A stretch of 27,336 nt of DNA from an uncultured Bacteroides sp. (GCA_959606905.1 CAUHML010000039.1:1-27336); one strand, 5' to 3'. Counted from the first letter of the stretch, positions 6,382 through 13,876 are shown. The notes: a model not told the origin generated them from the letters alone. Program-made: numbers and translations.

Positions 6382-6789
6382 TTATTTCTTATTTTTCAAG
6401 AAACTCAAATCGGGTTCATGGTAACGGCTTGATTTTAGTATCTTACCGTCTTCACGATAAATCGGTTTCCCATTTTCGTCCAATTTGCTCATATTGCTTT
6501 CATGCACCGCATCGAAGATACGCTCAAACTCGTCCTGCAATCCGTGAGAGACAACTGTTCCCAACAAGGTGTAAGCTATATCAGCTAATTCTTTGGCTAC
6601 CGCTTGCAGCCGTTCATCCTCTGTATCTCCTGTGATTGCGTATTCTTCTGCATATTCATCAACTTCTTCTTTCATCACACGCATACGAAGTTCATGCAAA
6701 TCTTGGGGGATGCGCAAAGTTGGCTTTTCATTTATGTACAAGCCAAAAGACCGATGAAATTCTTCCAATTGTTTGAGCTGCTTTTTCAT
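6382..6789 (-). CDS. MazG-like nucleoside triphosphate pyrophosphohydrolase
   Basis: 135 residues, an all-alpha NTP-PPase. The metal-binding motif is KEEVDEY (40-46) and ELADIAY (67-73), the EExxE...ExxD pattern of the MazG/HisE/dUTPase-like superfamily. The C-terminus IFDAVHESNMSKLDENGKPIYREDGKILK matches the subgroup often found in phages and mobile elements (VHxSNMSK...DGK). The reaction would be NTP or dNTP to NMP plus pyrophosphate; the preferred nucleotide is unknown. Third gene of an operon (3 bp after the lipoprotein stop). In a mobile element it may tune nucleotide pools or remove damaged or alarmone-like nucleotides. It is unlike the HisE domain of the chromosomal HisIE at 19468-20076, so it is no duplicate. 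Confidence 0.82.
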   Translation of the reverse strand: MKKQLKQLEEFHRSFGLYINEKPTLRIPQDLHELRMRVMKEEVDEYAEEYAITGDTEDERLQAVAKELADIAYTLLGTVVSHGLQDEFERIFDAVHESNMSKLDENGKPIYREDGKILKSSRYHEPDLSFLKNKK

Positions 6790-6792
6790 ACC

Positions 6793-8067
6793 CTAATTTA
6801 TTTGTATTATGTTAGTGATAGGATTAGGTGTTGATTCCGTAATTTCCACATTACCGTCTATATCAATCGTTCCGATAACAGATTGGCTTGTGCTATATTG
6901 AAAACCTGCAAAATACAATAAATCAGAACCGTCCATTGTATAAATGGAACGAAAATCAATGCCTTTGCTTGACAAGTCCAATTCCTTGATACTGTAGTCC
7001 TCTAATACTATAATATCCAATTTATCCACAGATTTTCGTGCATATAAAGCATTTGTTGTGACATAAGTGGAACGATCGGTGGCAAAAAATCCATTCAAAT
7101 TAGCTGAAACTTCTGTCAATGTCCTTGTTGCAAGTATATATTCGTATGTGCGTCCATAAACATTTATCAGCATCGTAGCCCTACGTTCGTTCCATTTCAC
7201 TTGTATATCGTTGGGCTGTGATATTCCCCAGTAATCAAGAAACTCCGTTTCTGCCATAATTTGACTTTGGAGTTCTTGTTTCTCACTCAACTTGCTAACT
7301 ACAAGTTTGTAAGAATCATATTCTCCACTCACAGCCGTGAGATATAAATCCTCGTTGTCGTGAGAAACAAAAGCGTTTCCGTATTCTGTTTGGGGGATAA
7401 AATTAGAAATGATAAACTGCTGCGTACCGTATGATGGACGGATATACCTGTAATCGTAGAAGCACACTCCTTTATTATTCACAACAAATTGAGCTGGGGG
7501 TACTGAAGCTCGCGCATACATTTCCAATCTCAAATTTGTAACATCTTGTGTATGGATTTTATATAAAGATGATCCCGTGTAGTTGTCTGTAACATAGATA
7601 TTTTCTTTATTGTCTGTTGCTGCATTCTCTCCATTCAGCCCTATACCTAAATCATATATAGCTTCCGTTGTTTTATTAATAAGATAAGAGTATCCTCCAT
7701 ATGGCATTTCATCTGGAAGCAAATTTCCATCTTCGTCAAATGAAGGTTTATAATTTATAGGTGTTTCTGTACTCACCATAACATATGTTGCATTGATATT
7801 CCATATCTTAGGATTACCGCTTATTCTAACCGTATCACCCTTATCGTCAATCCATGATAATTCCATGTCTCTACCGTCTTTCTTAATCTGTCGATATTGG
7901 GCAGCAGAAGAACGGGTGTTAGTTCCACTTGTATAGATATACTTTGCATCTTTGATATTCAGCCCTACAATATCACCATGTTGGAGCAGTTGGGGCAGTT
8001 CATCATCATTACTGCAAGATACAAGAAAAAAGGCTGTACAAGCAGCCAATAAATACTTCAATTTCAT
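6793..8067 (-). CDS. Secreted lipoprotein, probable beta-propeller, unknown function
   Basis: 424 residues. The N-terminus MKLKYLLAACTAFFLVSCSN is a lipoprotein signal peptide with lipobox LVSC (Cys18) followed by SNDDE, a pattern compatible with export to the outer membrane in Bacteroides. The mature part is rich in aromatic beta strands with repeats of the type I-D-xx-G, YxL..., e.g. SYLINKTTEAIYDLGIGLN, LYKIHTQDVTNLRL, DLYLTAVSGEYDSYKLVVSKL, suggesting a propeller of about six or seven blades. I do not recognise a named family. It is the middle gene of an operon between DUF1643 (4 bp gap) and the MazG-like gene (3 bp gap), an odd pairing of a surface protein with cytoplasmic nucleotide-type enzymes. 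Confidence 0.65.
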   Translation of the reverse strand: MKLKYLLAACTAFFLVSCSNDDELPQLLQHGDIVGLNIKDAKYIYTSGTNTRSSAAQYRQIKKDGRDMELSWIDDKGDTVRISGNPKIWNINATYVMVSTETPINYKPSFDEDGNLLPDEMPYGGYSYLINKTTEAIYDLGIGLNGENAATDNKENIYVTDNYTGSSLYKIHTQDVTNLRLEMYARASVPPAQFVVNNKGVCFYDYRYIRPSYGTQQFIISNFIPQTEYGNAFVSHDNEDLYLTAVSGEYDSYKLVVSKLSEKQELQSQIMAETEFLDYWGISQPNDIQVKWNERRATMLINVYGRTYEYILATRTLTEVSANLNGFFATDRSTYVTTNALYARKSVDKLDIIVLEDYSIKELDLSSKGIDFRSIYTMDGSDLLYFAGFQYSTSQSVIGTIDIDGNVEITESTPNPITNIIQIN

Positions 8068-8071
8068 AATG

Positions 8072-8713
8072 CTATTTCTTAACTTTATTAATAATCCTAT
8101 CTGATAATCCTTTCAATCCTACTTCATTTAAGTTTTTCAACTTTGCTTCTTTCCCTATCAGAAGAGGGTGTTTAGGATAGCCTTTCGTGGTAGCTCCGTA
8201 GGCTTTGAAATGATAGCTTCCACTGAACAGGCTGATTATACCTTGTATGTTCTTATCTTCGTTTCCGAATAACAAATCAGACAAGTACGTCCGTTTTGCA
8301 TCATCAATAACCGCACCCCAAGCGCACCACACATCTGCCCGTTCAATGGTGGACAATAGTTCTTCTATGGCTGTAAGATTGCGCAAATGGATTTCCATGC
8401 TATAAGTATTGTCCGTATCCATGTTGTTCGGATTGGTCGCTCTTTGGGGATAGACATTCAGCATATACCATGCTCCATATTCACCGCTTCTTTTTGCGTA
8501 GTCCTGCACCCTCCTAAGTGTCGGGTCAAGGAAGTTTGGCATTGCCATACTGGGATTAATACCGATGCAAATCAATACATTCCGTTTATCCGTATCGAAT
8601 TGCTCCCCTAACACGTAGCGAACATCTGTAAGTTCACAGTCATATTTTCTACGATATTCAGCTGAAATGTCATAGTCATACACCCAACCGCCTTTTACTA
8701 ATTTCTTACCCAT
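8072..8713 (-). CDS. DUF1643-family protein
   Basis: 213 residues. VLICIGINPSMAMPNFLDPTLRRVQDYA (46-73), LNVYPQRATNP (85-95), VWCAWGAVIDD and the final TTKGYPKHPLLI (His182) are the hallmarks of DUF1643. The GINPS loop and late HPL motif recall the active-site loops of uracil-DNA-glycosylase-fold enzymes (GxNP and HPS); this link is my inference. First gene of the three-gene operon DUF1643-lipoprotein-MazG-like, with a full promoter (8754-8783) and facing an XRE regulator. DUF1643 genes are commonly found in mobile elements and phages; no biochemical role is known to me. Confidence 0.8.
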   Translation of the reverse strand: MGKKLVKGGWVYDYDISAEYRRKYDCELTDVRYVLGEQFDTDKRNVLICIGINPSMAMPNFLDPTLRRVQDYAKRSGEYGAWYMLNVYPQRATNPNNMDTDNTYSMEIHLRNLTAIEELLSTIERADVWCAWGAVIDDAKRTYLSDLLFGNEDKNIQGIISLFSGSYHFKAYGATTKGYPKHPLLIGKEAKLKNLNEVGLKGLSDRIINKVKK

Positions 8714-8753
8714 AATCTTATGTCTTTTTATGTATGCTTATTATTACTAAGCA

Positions 8754-8783
8754 CAAAGATAAATCTTTTTTTCAACTTTACAA
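8754..8783 (-). promoter_or_regulatory. Promoter of the DUF1643 operon
   Basis: Minus strand: TTG (8783-8781), 19 bp, TATCTTTG (8761-8754), a textbook Bacteroides promoter. The start codon is 41 nt further on at 8713. It lies in the 88-bp gap between the divergent DUF1643 and XRE genes, so a repressor bound here could control both. Confidence 0.65.
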
Positions 8784-8801
8784 TCTTGAAAACAGGGTTT
8801 T

Positions 8802-9035
8802 ATGAAGTCAAAGGTCGATTTATTCGTCATTAATAAGGTTCGGGAGAAACGAAAGGAACTTGGCATATCGCAGCGTGGACTGGCTGCGATATTGGAATGT
8901 TCACCCAGTTTCATAGGACAGGTGGAGAGCGATAAATTTGACATAAAGTACAGCGTACACCAAGTTTTCCTTATCGCACAATTTTTCGATTGTTCCCCTG
9001 CCGATTTCTTTCCTCCTATCAATTTTGACATATAA
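8802..9035 (+). CDS. XRE-family (Cro/C1-type) transcriptional regulator
   Basis: 77 residues, essentially one helix-turn-helix domain: VREKRKELGISQRGLAAILECSPSFIGQVESDKFDIKYSVHQVFLIAQFF. The Q-RGLA...S-xx-FIGQ-E pattern is typical HTH_3. The C-terminus ADFFPPINF is common in Bacteroidetes XRE proteins. No dimerisation or protease domain follows, so it is a minimal repressor. It is divergent from the DUF1643 operon with an 88-bp shared control region, and a boxed leftward promoter (9050-9084) sits just past its stop. It is the most likely local regulator of the operon and perhaps of the TACGTC-N7-GTCG boxes. Confidence 0.82.
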   Translation: MKSKVDLFVINKVREKRKELGISQRGLAAILECSPSFIGQVESDKFDIKYSVHQVFLIAQFFDCSPADFFPPINFDI

Positions 9036-9049
9036 GCCTGTTTTTTCCG

Positions 9050-9084
9050 CAAAGGTAAGATTAGGGGTACGTCAGTTTAAGTCG
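9050..9084 (-). promoter_or_regulatory. Third TACGTC-N7-GTCG box with a leftward -7 box, past the XRE gene
   Basis: The box TACGTC-AGTTTAA-GTCG reads on the plus strand (9068-9084). A minus-strand TACCTTTG (9057-9050) lies 10 bp to its left. Relative to this promoter the box is reversed compared with the two at 5288-5324 and 6279-6315. Transcription from here would run antisense through XRE towards the DUF1643 operon. Confidence 0.45.
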
Positions 9085-9121
9085 GTGGTCTAATATCTTT
9101 CATTCCTGCTGAGAAAATGGC

Positions 9122-9150
9122 AAAAAAATACCGTTACATTGCTGCAACGG
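9122..9150 (-). terminator. Intrinsic terminator of the integrase/WYL operon
   Basis: CCGTT (9131-9135) pairs with AACGG (9146-9150); on the minus strand TATTTTTTTG follows. It lies 26 nt after the WYL gene stop. Confidence 0.55.
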
Positions 9151-9175
9151 CTCATGCAAATAATCTGGCAATAAT

Positions 9176-10081
9176 TCATTTATAATTGGATAACATCTTT
9201 TGTATTCTGTTCTTTATACTTTCCCTCAATGACAACGGAGACAACACCTCTATATGTTCTCCATAACTCATTATCCTATTCTCCAATTCGGGATTGATTA
9301 TCAGATGCAGGGTGATAACATCACCCTCTATTACCTGTGAGGAATGGATTGGCAACGAATGGAGATAGGGCAACATGGAAGGAGAGACCTTCAACCTGAC
9401 TTCTTCTATCGGGGCAGTCGGATTGTTGTCGGGTTCATAGACAAGCCCATACACATCATCAAAGCGTTGTGCTGTTTCTTCCAATGCAGGTTCTCGTTGG
9501 AACACATCGTCTGTTATTGTAAGATTGTGTATTCTGTCCAACCCGAATGTACGGAATGATTTCAACTTATCCACAAAGGCAAACAAATACCACATACCCT
9601 CAAACTCTTTCAGCAAGTAGGGACAGACGGTATAGTCTTTGGTTTCTCCCGACTGGTAATTATAATGGGAAAAGCGGACAACCGTCTGATTTTGGATAGC
9701 CCTCAACAGCCACCCGATATGTTCCACTCCCTTTGCACGGGGATCGGGGCTGACAGCAAGATATTGCAGCAGCCTGTTTTTGTCCCTCATGGTAGAGAGG
9801 GCAATATCCGAGCTTTCCGCCAATCCTATAAAATACAGTAACTTGTCTAATTCCAATGTACTGTCAGTCTGTGCAAAGTAGCCGTTCCTCTTTTCATCAT
9901 ATATGATTTCAATGTCGAAGTTGCTGCGTATCTCTGCCAAGTCTCTTTGGAAAGTCCTTTCTCCAACTTCCACGTCATATTGCTTCATGTATTCAAGCAG
10001 GATATGTTTGCTCGGATAGTCATTCCGCAATATTCTGCGGATTATCAGATAATGTCTGCGTATGGTGTTCTTTGTAGGCAT
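9176..10081 (-). CDS. WYL-domain transcriptional regulator
   Basis: 301 residues. The N-terminal winged helix (about 1-65) has the order HYLIIRRILRND..SKHILLEYMKQYDVEVGERTFQRDLAEIRSNFDIEI, as in DeoR-like WYL regulators. The WYL domain (about 130-205) contains FSHYNYQSGETKDYTVCPYLLKEFEGMWYLFAFVDKLKSFRTFGLDRI, with the W-Y-L core and the conserved final R. The C-terminal extension (about 225-300) is the WCX-like part. WYL regulators bind small molecules or nucleic-acid ligands and often control phage-defence or mobile-element genes. Its ATG is 1 bp from the stop of the upstream 335-residue gene, at the end of the integrase operon. It may thus feed back on the palindromic operator at 12557-12575. 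Confidence 0.87.
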   Translation of the reverse strand: MPTKNTIRRHYLIIRRILRNDYPSKHILLEYMKQYDVEVGERTFQRDLAEIRSNFDIEIIYDEKRNGYFAQTDSTLELDKLLYFIGLAESSDIALSTMRDKNRLLQYLAVSPDPRAKGVEHIGWLLRAIQNQTVVRFSHYNYQSGETKDYTVCPYLLKEFEGMWYLFAFVDKLKSFRTFGLDRIHNLTITDDVFQREPALEETAQRFDDVYGLVYEPDNNPTAPIEEVRLKVSPSMLPYLHSLPIHSSQVIEGDVITLHLIINPELENRIMSYGEHIEVLSPLSLRESIKNRIQKMLSNYK

Positions 10082-10082
10082 A

Positions 10083-11090
10083 CTATTTCTTTCTCTTGCT
10101 TGCTTCTTTTGCGTCTCTTACGGTTTTTCCAATAGAAGATAAGAATTTTTTCACTACTTGGTTTTGTTCATTTTTACCTTCATGATTAAGCAACGCTTCG
10201 GATAAACCCTGTATGGTTTGCAACTTACTTAATCGTGCTTCATCAGCTTTACGCCCCCATTCATTAAACTTGTTCCGATAGGTGGTTACTGTACTTATCG
10301 GACAGCCTATTACCGCAGCAATAAACTTATCTGTATCATCCATTGACATATCAATGCCAACAGCATCAAGTAAGTTTTTCAATATAAACACTCCGTCTAT
10401 GGTGTTGAAGTCGGGATAACCAACTTTGGACAGTAATATCAAAAGATTATAAGAATAGTCTCGGACACACTCTTCCCAGCGTTTAATATCAAAGGCACAC
10501 TTTACATTTATTTTATCGGAAAGGGAGTCCAAACGGGAAACAACCGTTTCAAGTTGTATTGTATATTTCTTTAAGGATGATATTTTTATACAATCCAAAT
10601 CTTTGTTTCGCTTCTTGCCCTCTCCATTAATTTCGGTGTATAATTTCTTAAAAAACTGTTCATCTTGGAATAGTTCCACTATGTTTGTTTCCGATTTCAT
10701 GTAGTCAAACCTGTCTGTGTGATACTTTTCCCTTAGATACTGTTCATGCGCCAACCGATACGTATTGGTTGTTGTCTCGTCATAGTCGGAGAAATCTTCC
10801 TTATACGTTACCCCGTTATAAGTAAACTCATTTGCAGTCAAGTCGTGCATCATTTCAGGATTAAACACGATTTTTCCTTCAAACATATTATTGTCGGGAT
10901 AATATATACGATTATTCTTAAAGAACACCTCTAATGCATTCCTCAACCTAACCTCCGTCTTTTCCTTATAATGCTCATTTAGGGACAATTCGTTTGTAAC
11001 AATATCGCATATTATTTCAGTAGAGGATTCTGCAACAAAGATAAACTCCTCTATACTCTTTCTGTACTTCAATTCTTTATCGTTCATCAT
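10083..11090 (-). CDS. Unknown 335-residue protein in the integrase operon
   Basis: I do not recognise this protein. It is soluble, highly charged and mostly helical. A region near residue 260-290 (FIAAVIGCPISTVTTYRNKFNEWGRK) could be a helix-turn-helix. The last 40 residues are basic (KKFLSSIGKTVRDAKEASKRKK), suggesting nucleic-acid contact. No signal peptide or membrane span. It lies 17 bp after the integrase gene and 1 bp before WYL, so it is co-expressed with both. Possible roles are a recombination accessory factor or a regulator; neither is shown by the sequence. Confidence 0.6.
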   Translation of the reverse strand: MMNDKELKYRKSIEEFIFVAESSTEIICDIVTNELSLNEHYKEKTEVRLRNALEVFFKNNRIYYPDNNMFEGKIVFNPEMMHDLTANEFTYNGVTYKEDFSDYDETTTNTYRLAHEQYLREKYHTDRFDYMKSETNIVELFQDEQFFKKLYTEINGEGKKRNKDLDCIKISSLKKYTIQLETVVSRLDSLSDKINVKCAFDIKRWEECVRDYSYNLLILLSKVGYPDFNTIDGVFILKNLLDAVGIDMSMDDTDKFIAAVIGCPISTVTTYRNKFNEWGRKADEARLSKLQTIQGLSEALLNHEGKNEQNQVVKKFLSSIGKTVRDAKEASKRKK

Positions 11091-11107
11091 TTTTAGATAT
11101 TTGTTTA

Positions 11108-12451
11108 TTATACATTAGCTCGGAAAAAAGTATGCTTGCTTAATGCAATCGCATTCTCTTCCTTGGATATTCTGATATACTTCATAAAACTGGTTTCCGT
11201 GCTGTGTCCCGTTATCTGCATGATAGACAAGCTCGGTATTCCTGCCCTGTAAGCATTGGTAGCGAAACTTCTTCGGGCTGTATGACTGGTTACCATGTCG
11301 CACTTCTCATGGGTAATCTCATGCTTAATTCCACCCGATGTCTCGACCACGGAGACAAAGTTAGTAATTCCTGCCTTACGGCACAATTTTTTTAATATTC
11401 TGTTCGTACTTTGGTTGGACTGCACGGCAGGCGGTTGGTTTCCATACTTGCGGAAAATGGCTTCCACCTTAGGGTGCATGGGTATTACTACAAGCGTATT
11501 GGTCTTTTGGGTTACAATCGTCAGCAGTTTGTTGTCAAAGTCCAAGTGTTTCTGCTGTAAGCGTGCTATATCGGAATAGCGCAACCCTGTATAGCTTGAG
11601 ACAATGAAGCTGTCCCTTACACAAGATTCACCCTCGTTGAGTTCAAGATTGTAGAGGTTATCCAATTCTTTCTCCGTCAGATAGACCGTTTCCACATTTT
11701 CCTTATACACTTTGAACTCCTTGCGCTTAAAGTCGTCATTGGCGGTATAGTTGTTCTCGTAGGCATACCGCAACATAGCCTTTATGCTCTTGACGAATTT
11801 TCCAATCGCATTCGGCTTGTATTTTCCACGGGAATGGCTGGCTTCATTCATGAATTTCACAAAGTCATTGTAGAAGTTCACTGTTACACCGTCCAATCTC
11901 AACTTTATCCGTCTGTTGGCACAATACTGCTTTACGATTTTCAGAGTTGAAGCATAGCTCTGTATTGTACCTGCTGCCAGTCTTCCCCCTTTGCTGTTCA
12001 GTATAGTTCCGTCCTTACAGAGGGAAATGTAATATTCCATGAAACTGATGAAGTCTGCAAACATCCGCTTTTCCTTTGTAGCTTGGTTCAATTCTTCACG
12101 CAATTTTGTACGCACGGCATCCACACTAGGATAGATTTCGTGCAATTTCATTTCCTCCAACACCTTGATTAGGGCATTGGTGGTTTTCTCAATCTCTTTG
12201 TTGATATTGCGTAATATCAGTTGCAGCCGTATATTCCCTTTCAAGTCGGGATTCCGTTTGCTGTCCTCTATGGCACACCCCATTTCCTTGTCCCAATGTC
12301 TGGGCTGTATCTTGTACTCGACAGGCAGATAGAATGTCAGTCTTTCACCATGCAGATTCATCCGTAGTCTGATTGTGGAAATCGGCTTCGTGGCATTCTT
12401 CAGGGAGAATCTGATTACATCTTTACAATAGAAAAATTCTTTCTTAGACAT
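11108..12451 (-). CDS. Tyrosine recombinase (integrase) of element A
   Basis: 447 residues. Arm-binding N-terminus (about 10-110), core-binding domain (about 130-240, FADFISFMEYYISLCKDG...GTIQSYASTLKIVKQY) and a complete catalytic set: Arg291 (SYTGLRYSD), Lys316 (TQKTN), His390 and Arg393 (HTARRS), His416 (ITGHST), Tyr425 (MKYIRIS). Unlike the element B integrase it keeps the first Arg. It heads an operon with the 335-residue gene and WYL. It sits mid-element, about 3.4 kb from the right att and 7.3 kb from the left. It most likely integrates element A at tRNA-Asp. Its leader carries the palindrome and leader word also found before HU. Confidence 0.9.
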   Translation of the reverse strand: MSKKEFFYCKDVIRFSLKNATKPISTIRLRMNLHGERLTFYLPVEYKIQPRHWDKEMGCAIEDSKRNPDLKGNIRLQLILRNINKEIEKTTNALIKVLEEMKLHEIYPSVDAVRTKLREELNQATKEKRMFADFISFMEYYISLCKDGTILNSKGGRLAAGTIQSYASTLKIVKQYCANRRIKLRLDGVTVNFYNDFVKFMNEASHSRGKYKPNAIGKFVKSIKAMLRYAYENNYTANDDFKRKEFKVYKENVETVYLTEKELDNLYNLELNEGESCVRDSFIVSSYTGLRYSDIARLQQKHLDFDNKLLTIVTQKTNTLVVIPMHPKVEAIFRKYGNQPPAVQSNQSTNRILKKLCRKAGITNFVSVVETSGGIKHEITHEKCDMVTSHTARRSFATNAYRAGIPSLSIMQITGHSTETSFMKYIRISKEENAIALSKHTFFRANV

Positions 12452-12655
12452 AGCAATACTTTTTTATTCTATCATTTTTTCTTTCAAGAATCGTTCCTCT
12501 CAATATCATGTACATTTGCTGTTTTCAAGTGATTTAGTACTGATTGGAATCGCATAATATGACGGCTTGTCATATTTCGTGACAAGGCTTTCATATACAG
12601 TGAGTGTCAATCATTTGGTTAATTACCACACACTTCCAATACCATATCTTTAGCC
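12452..12655 (-). promoter_or_regulatory. Integrase operon control region: palindrome plus shared leader word
   Basis: Plus-strand ATATGAC-GGCTT-GTCATAT at 12557-12575 differs by one base from the site at 3977-3995. Minus-strand AGAGGAACGATTCTTGAAA (12500-12482) is identical to 4004-4022 and lies 49 nt before the integrase ATG (47 nt before the HU ATG). Within it, GAA-CGA-TTC-TT-GAA forms overlapping dyads. No canonical TAnnTTTG is obvious in front of it; TGATATTGAG is the closest. Confidence 0.65.
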
Positions 12656-13711
12656 TTACAAGATCATACTTTTGCTTTCCAGTTTTTCCCTGATTTCTTC
12701 GATAATGCTATTGGCATTCGTGGACTGTTTATTCCAAGCATGAGCCATTGATTTTACTTTGTTCATTGCCCGTCCCAACGCACATCGTGAATTTGGTCCA
12801 TACAGTCTCCTGTCTTTTATATCCTGCTCTATTGTCTTTAAGTTGAATTTATGAAAACAGAGTGTACAGAACAAGGTATAGTCGGTAAAACCATTAATAA
12901 GTGATGTATCAGCAGCCTTGCTATTGGCAGAGGGAGTGAATATGCAATCAAACTGTTCCAATAGGATATTCGGATTGCCACGCATGACATTGTAGTATGA
13001 TGTATCGGATATTTTCAGCTTTTTCATAATCATCCTTTTCGTTTCCATTTTCAGTTCAAACCTCGTTTTCTTTTGATAATATTTCAGAATTTCTGTCGGG
13101 TTGCTCACCATTTTCAGAAATGGCTTGTTCTTGCCTGTGAGGATTTCCACTTCTTTGTTGTAGATGTTCAGCTCCTCTTGGCAATCTCTTGTCTTTACAT
13201 CTTTCTTGAAACAGATACTTTCTCCCATATAACGCTTCCAGTTATATCTGCGATAGTCGCCTGTGCATAGGTTCAGTGTATTCAGTATGGATTCTGTGAG
13301 TTCCATATCCACATCTTTTGTAACGTGGAGTTTATTGAAAGAACAATCCTCAATAATGGCTTCCACATTAAGTTTGCAGATGCCCAACTTCTCTATGTTC
13401 CGTAATGCTTGCGGAAAGGTGTCCTCTGATATAAGTAGGGGATAATCTTCCAACAGCAATTTGGAGGAGAACTCTATGGTCATTCTCTTGGACTGCCTGT
13501 TGGCATGGATATAGAGGGAGAATGGCACAAGCCCACGATTGTTTTGATTGGCTTGTGAGTTAAACTCTATAATTGACAATTCTCCTGTCTCCATATCAAG
13601 TGTATGCTTGAAAATATGCTCTTTACCCTTAATCAATGAGATGTTATCACTACTTGTACAGAATCTTACTGTATCAAACTGTAATTTGCTGCTATTAATT
13701 GTTTTTCTCAT
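12656..13711 (-). CDS. Replication-initiator-like protein (filamentous-phage gene II/X type)
   Basis: 351 residues. Features recalling Phage_X / rolling-circle initiators: a KLHVTKDVD strand (127-135) in the place of the family's (R)xDxxxD strand, LNIYNKEVEI (181-190) like the L-Y-(D/N)-K motif, and TRFELKMETKRMIMKKL (216-232) like the R-F-E-(L/V)-(R/K) motif before the helical part. The helical C-terminus KVKSMAHAWNKQSTNANSII follows. I cannot place the HUH metal site or catalytic Tyr with certainty. It follows the HTH and primase-like genes, and its long leader (13712-13876) contains a potential pseudoknot. The likely job is to start replication of the excised circle, or strand transfer. 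An ordinary plasmid Rep is the main alternative. Confidence 0.5.
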   Translation of the reverse strand: MRKTINSSKLQFDTVRFCTSSDNISLIKGKEHIFKHTLDMETGELSIIEFNSQANQNNRGLVPFSLYIHANRQSKRMTIEFSSKLLLEDYPLLISEDTFPQALRNIEKLGICKLNVEAIIEDCSFNKLHVTKDVDMELTESILNTLNLCTGDYRRYNWKRYMGESICFKKDVKTRDCQEELNIYNKEVEILTGKNKPFLKMVSNPTEILKYYQKKTRFELKMETKRMIMKKLKISDTSYYNVMRGNPNILLEQFDCIFTPSANSKAADTSLINGFTDYTLFCTLCFHKFNLKTIEQDIKDRRLYGPNSRCALGRAMNKVKSMAHAWNKQSTNANSIIEEIREKLESKSMIL

Positions 13712-13789
13712 TTTTTGTTCTGTTTTTAGATTGCAGATAATCAGAACATCATTTGCAATCGGGTTAATATTTTATTGTGCTAATCACGT

Positions 13790-13867
13790 TATCAAGGTGG
13801 ATACAAAGAACCGACTTGGTAGGTTTCATAGACACGGGGCAACCACCTTGATATTAATTGCCCCGTG
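13790..13867 (-). other. Potential H-type pseudoknot in the leader of the replication-initiator-like gene
   Basis: On the minus strand, in order: A = CACGGGGCAA (13867-13858), 4 nt, B = TATCAAGGTGG (13853-13843), A' = TTGCCCCGTG (13842-13833) with no gap, 32 nt, B' = CCACCTTGATA (13800-13790). A/A' (10 bp) and B/B' (11 bp) are both perfect and interleaved. It begins 9 nt after the primase-like stop and ends 78 nt before the next start. A smaller dyad GATTGCA/TGCAATC lies at 13732-13763. Confidence 0.6.
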
Positions 13868-13876
13868 CTCCTGTGC

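Noticed and set aside
8747..9052. 101-codon leftward frame opposite the XRE gene
   Set aside because: It is the antisense shadow of the XRE gene. Its start overlaps the -7 box at 9050-9057, so it would have no leader.
9983..9989. GTCATAT half-site inside the WYL gene
   Set aside because: A single 7-mer inside coding sequence without a partner; expected by chance.
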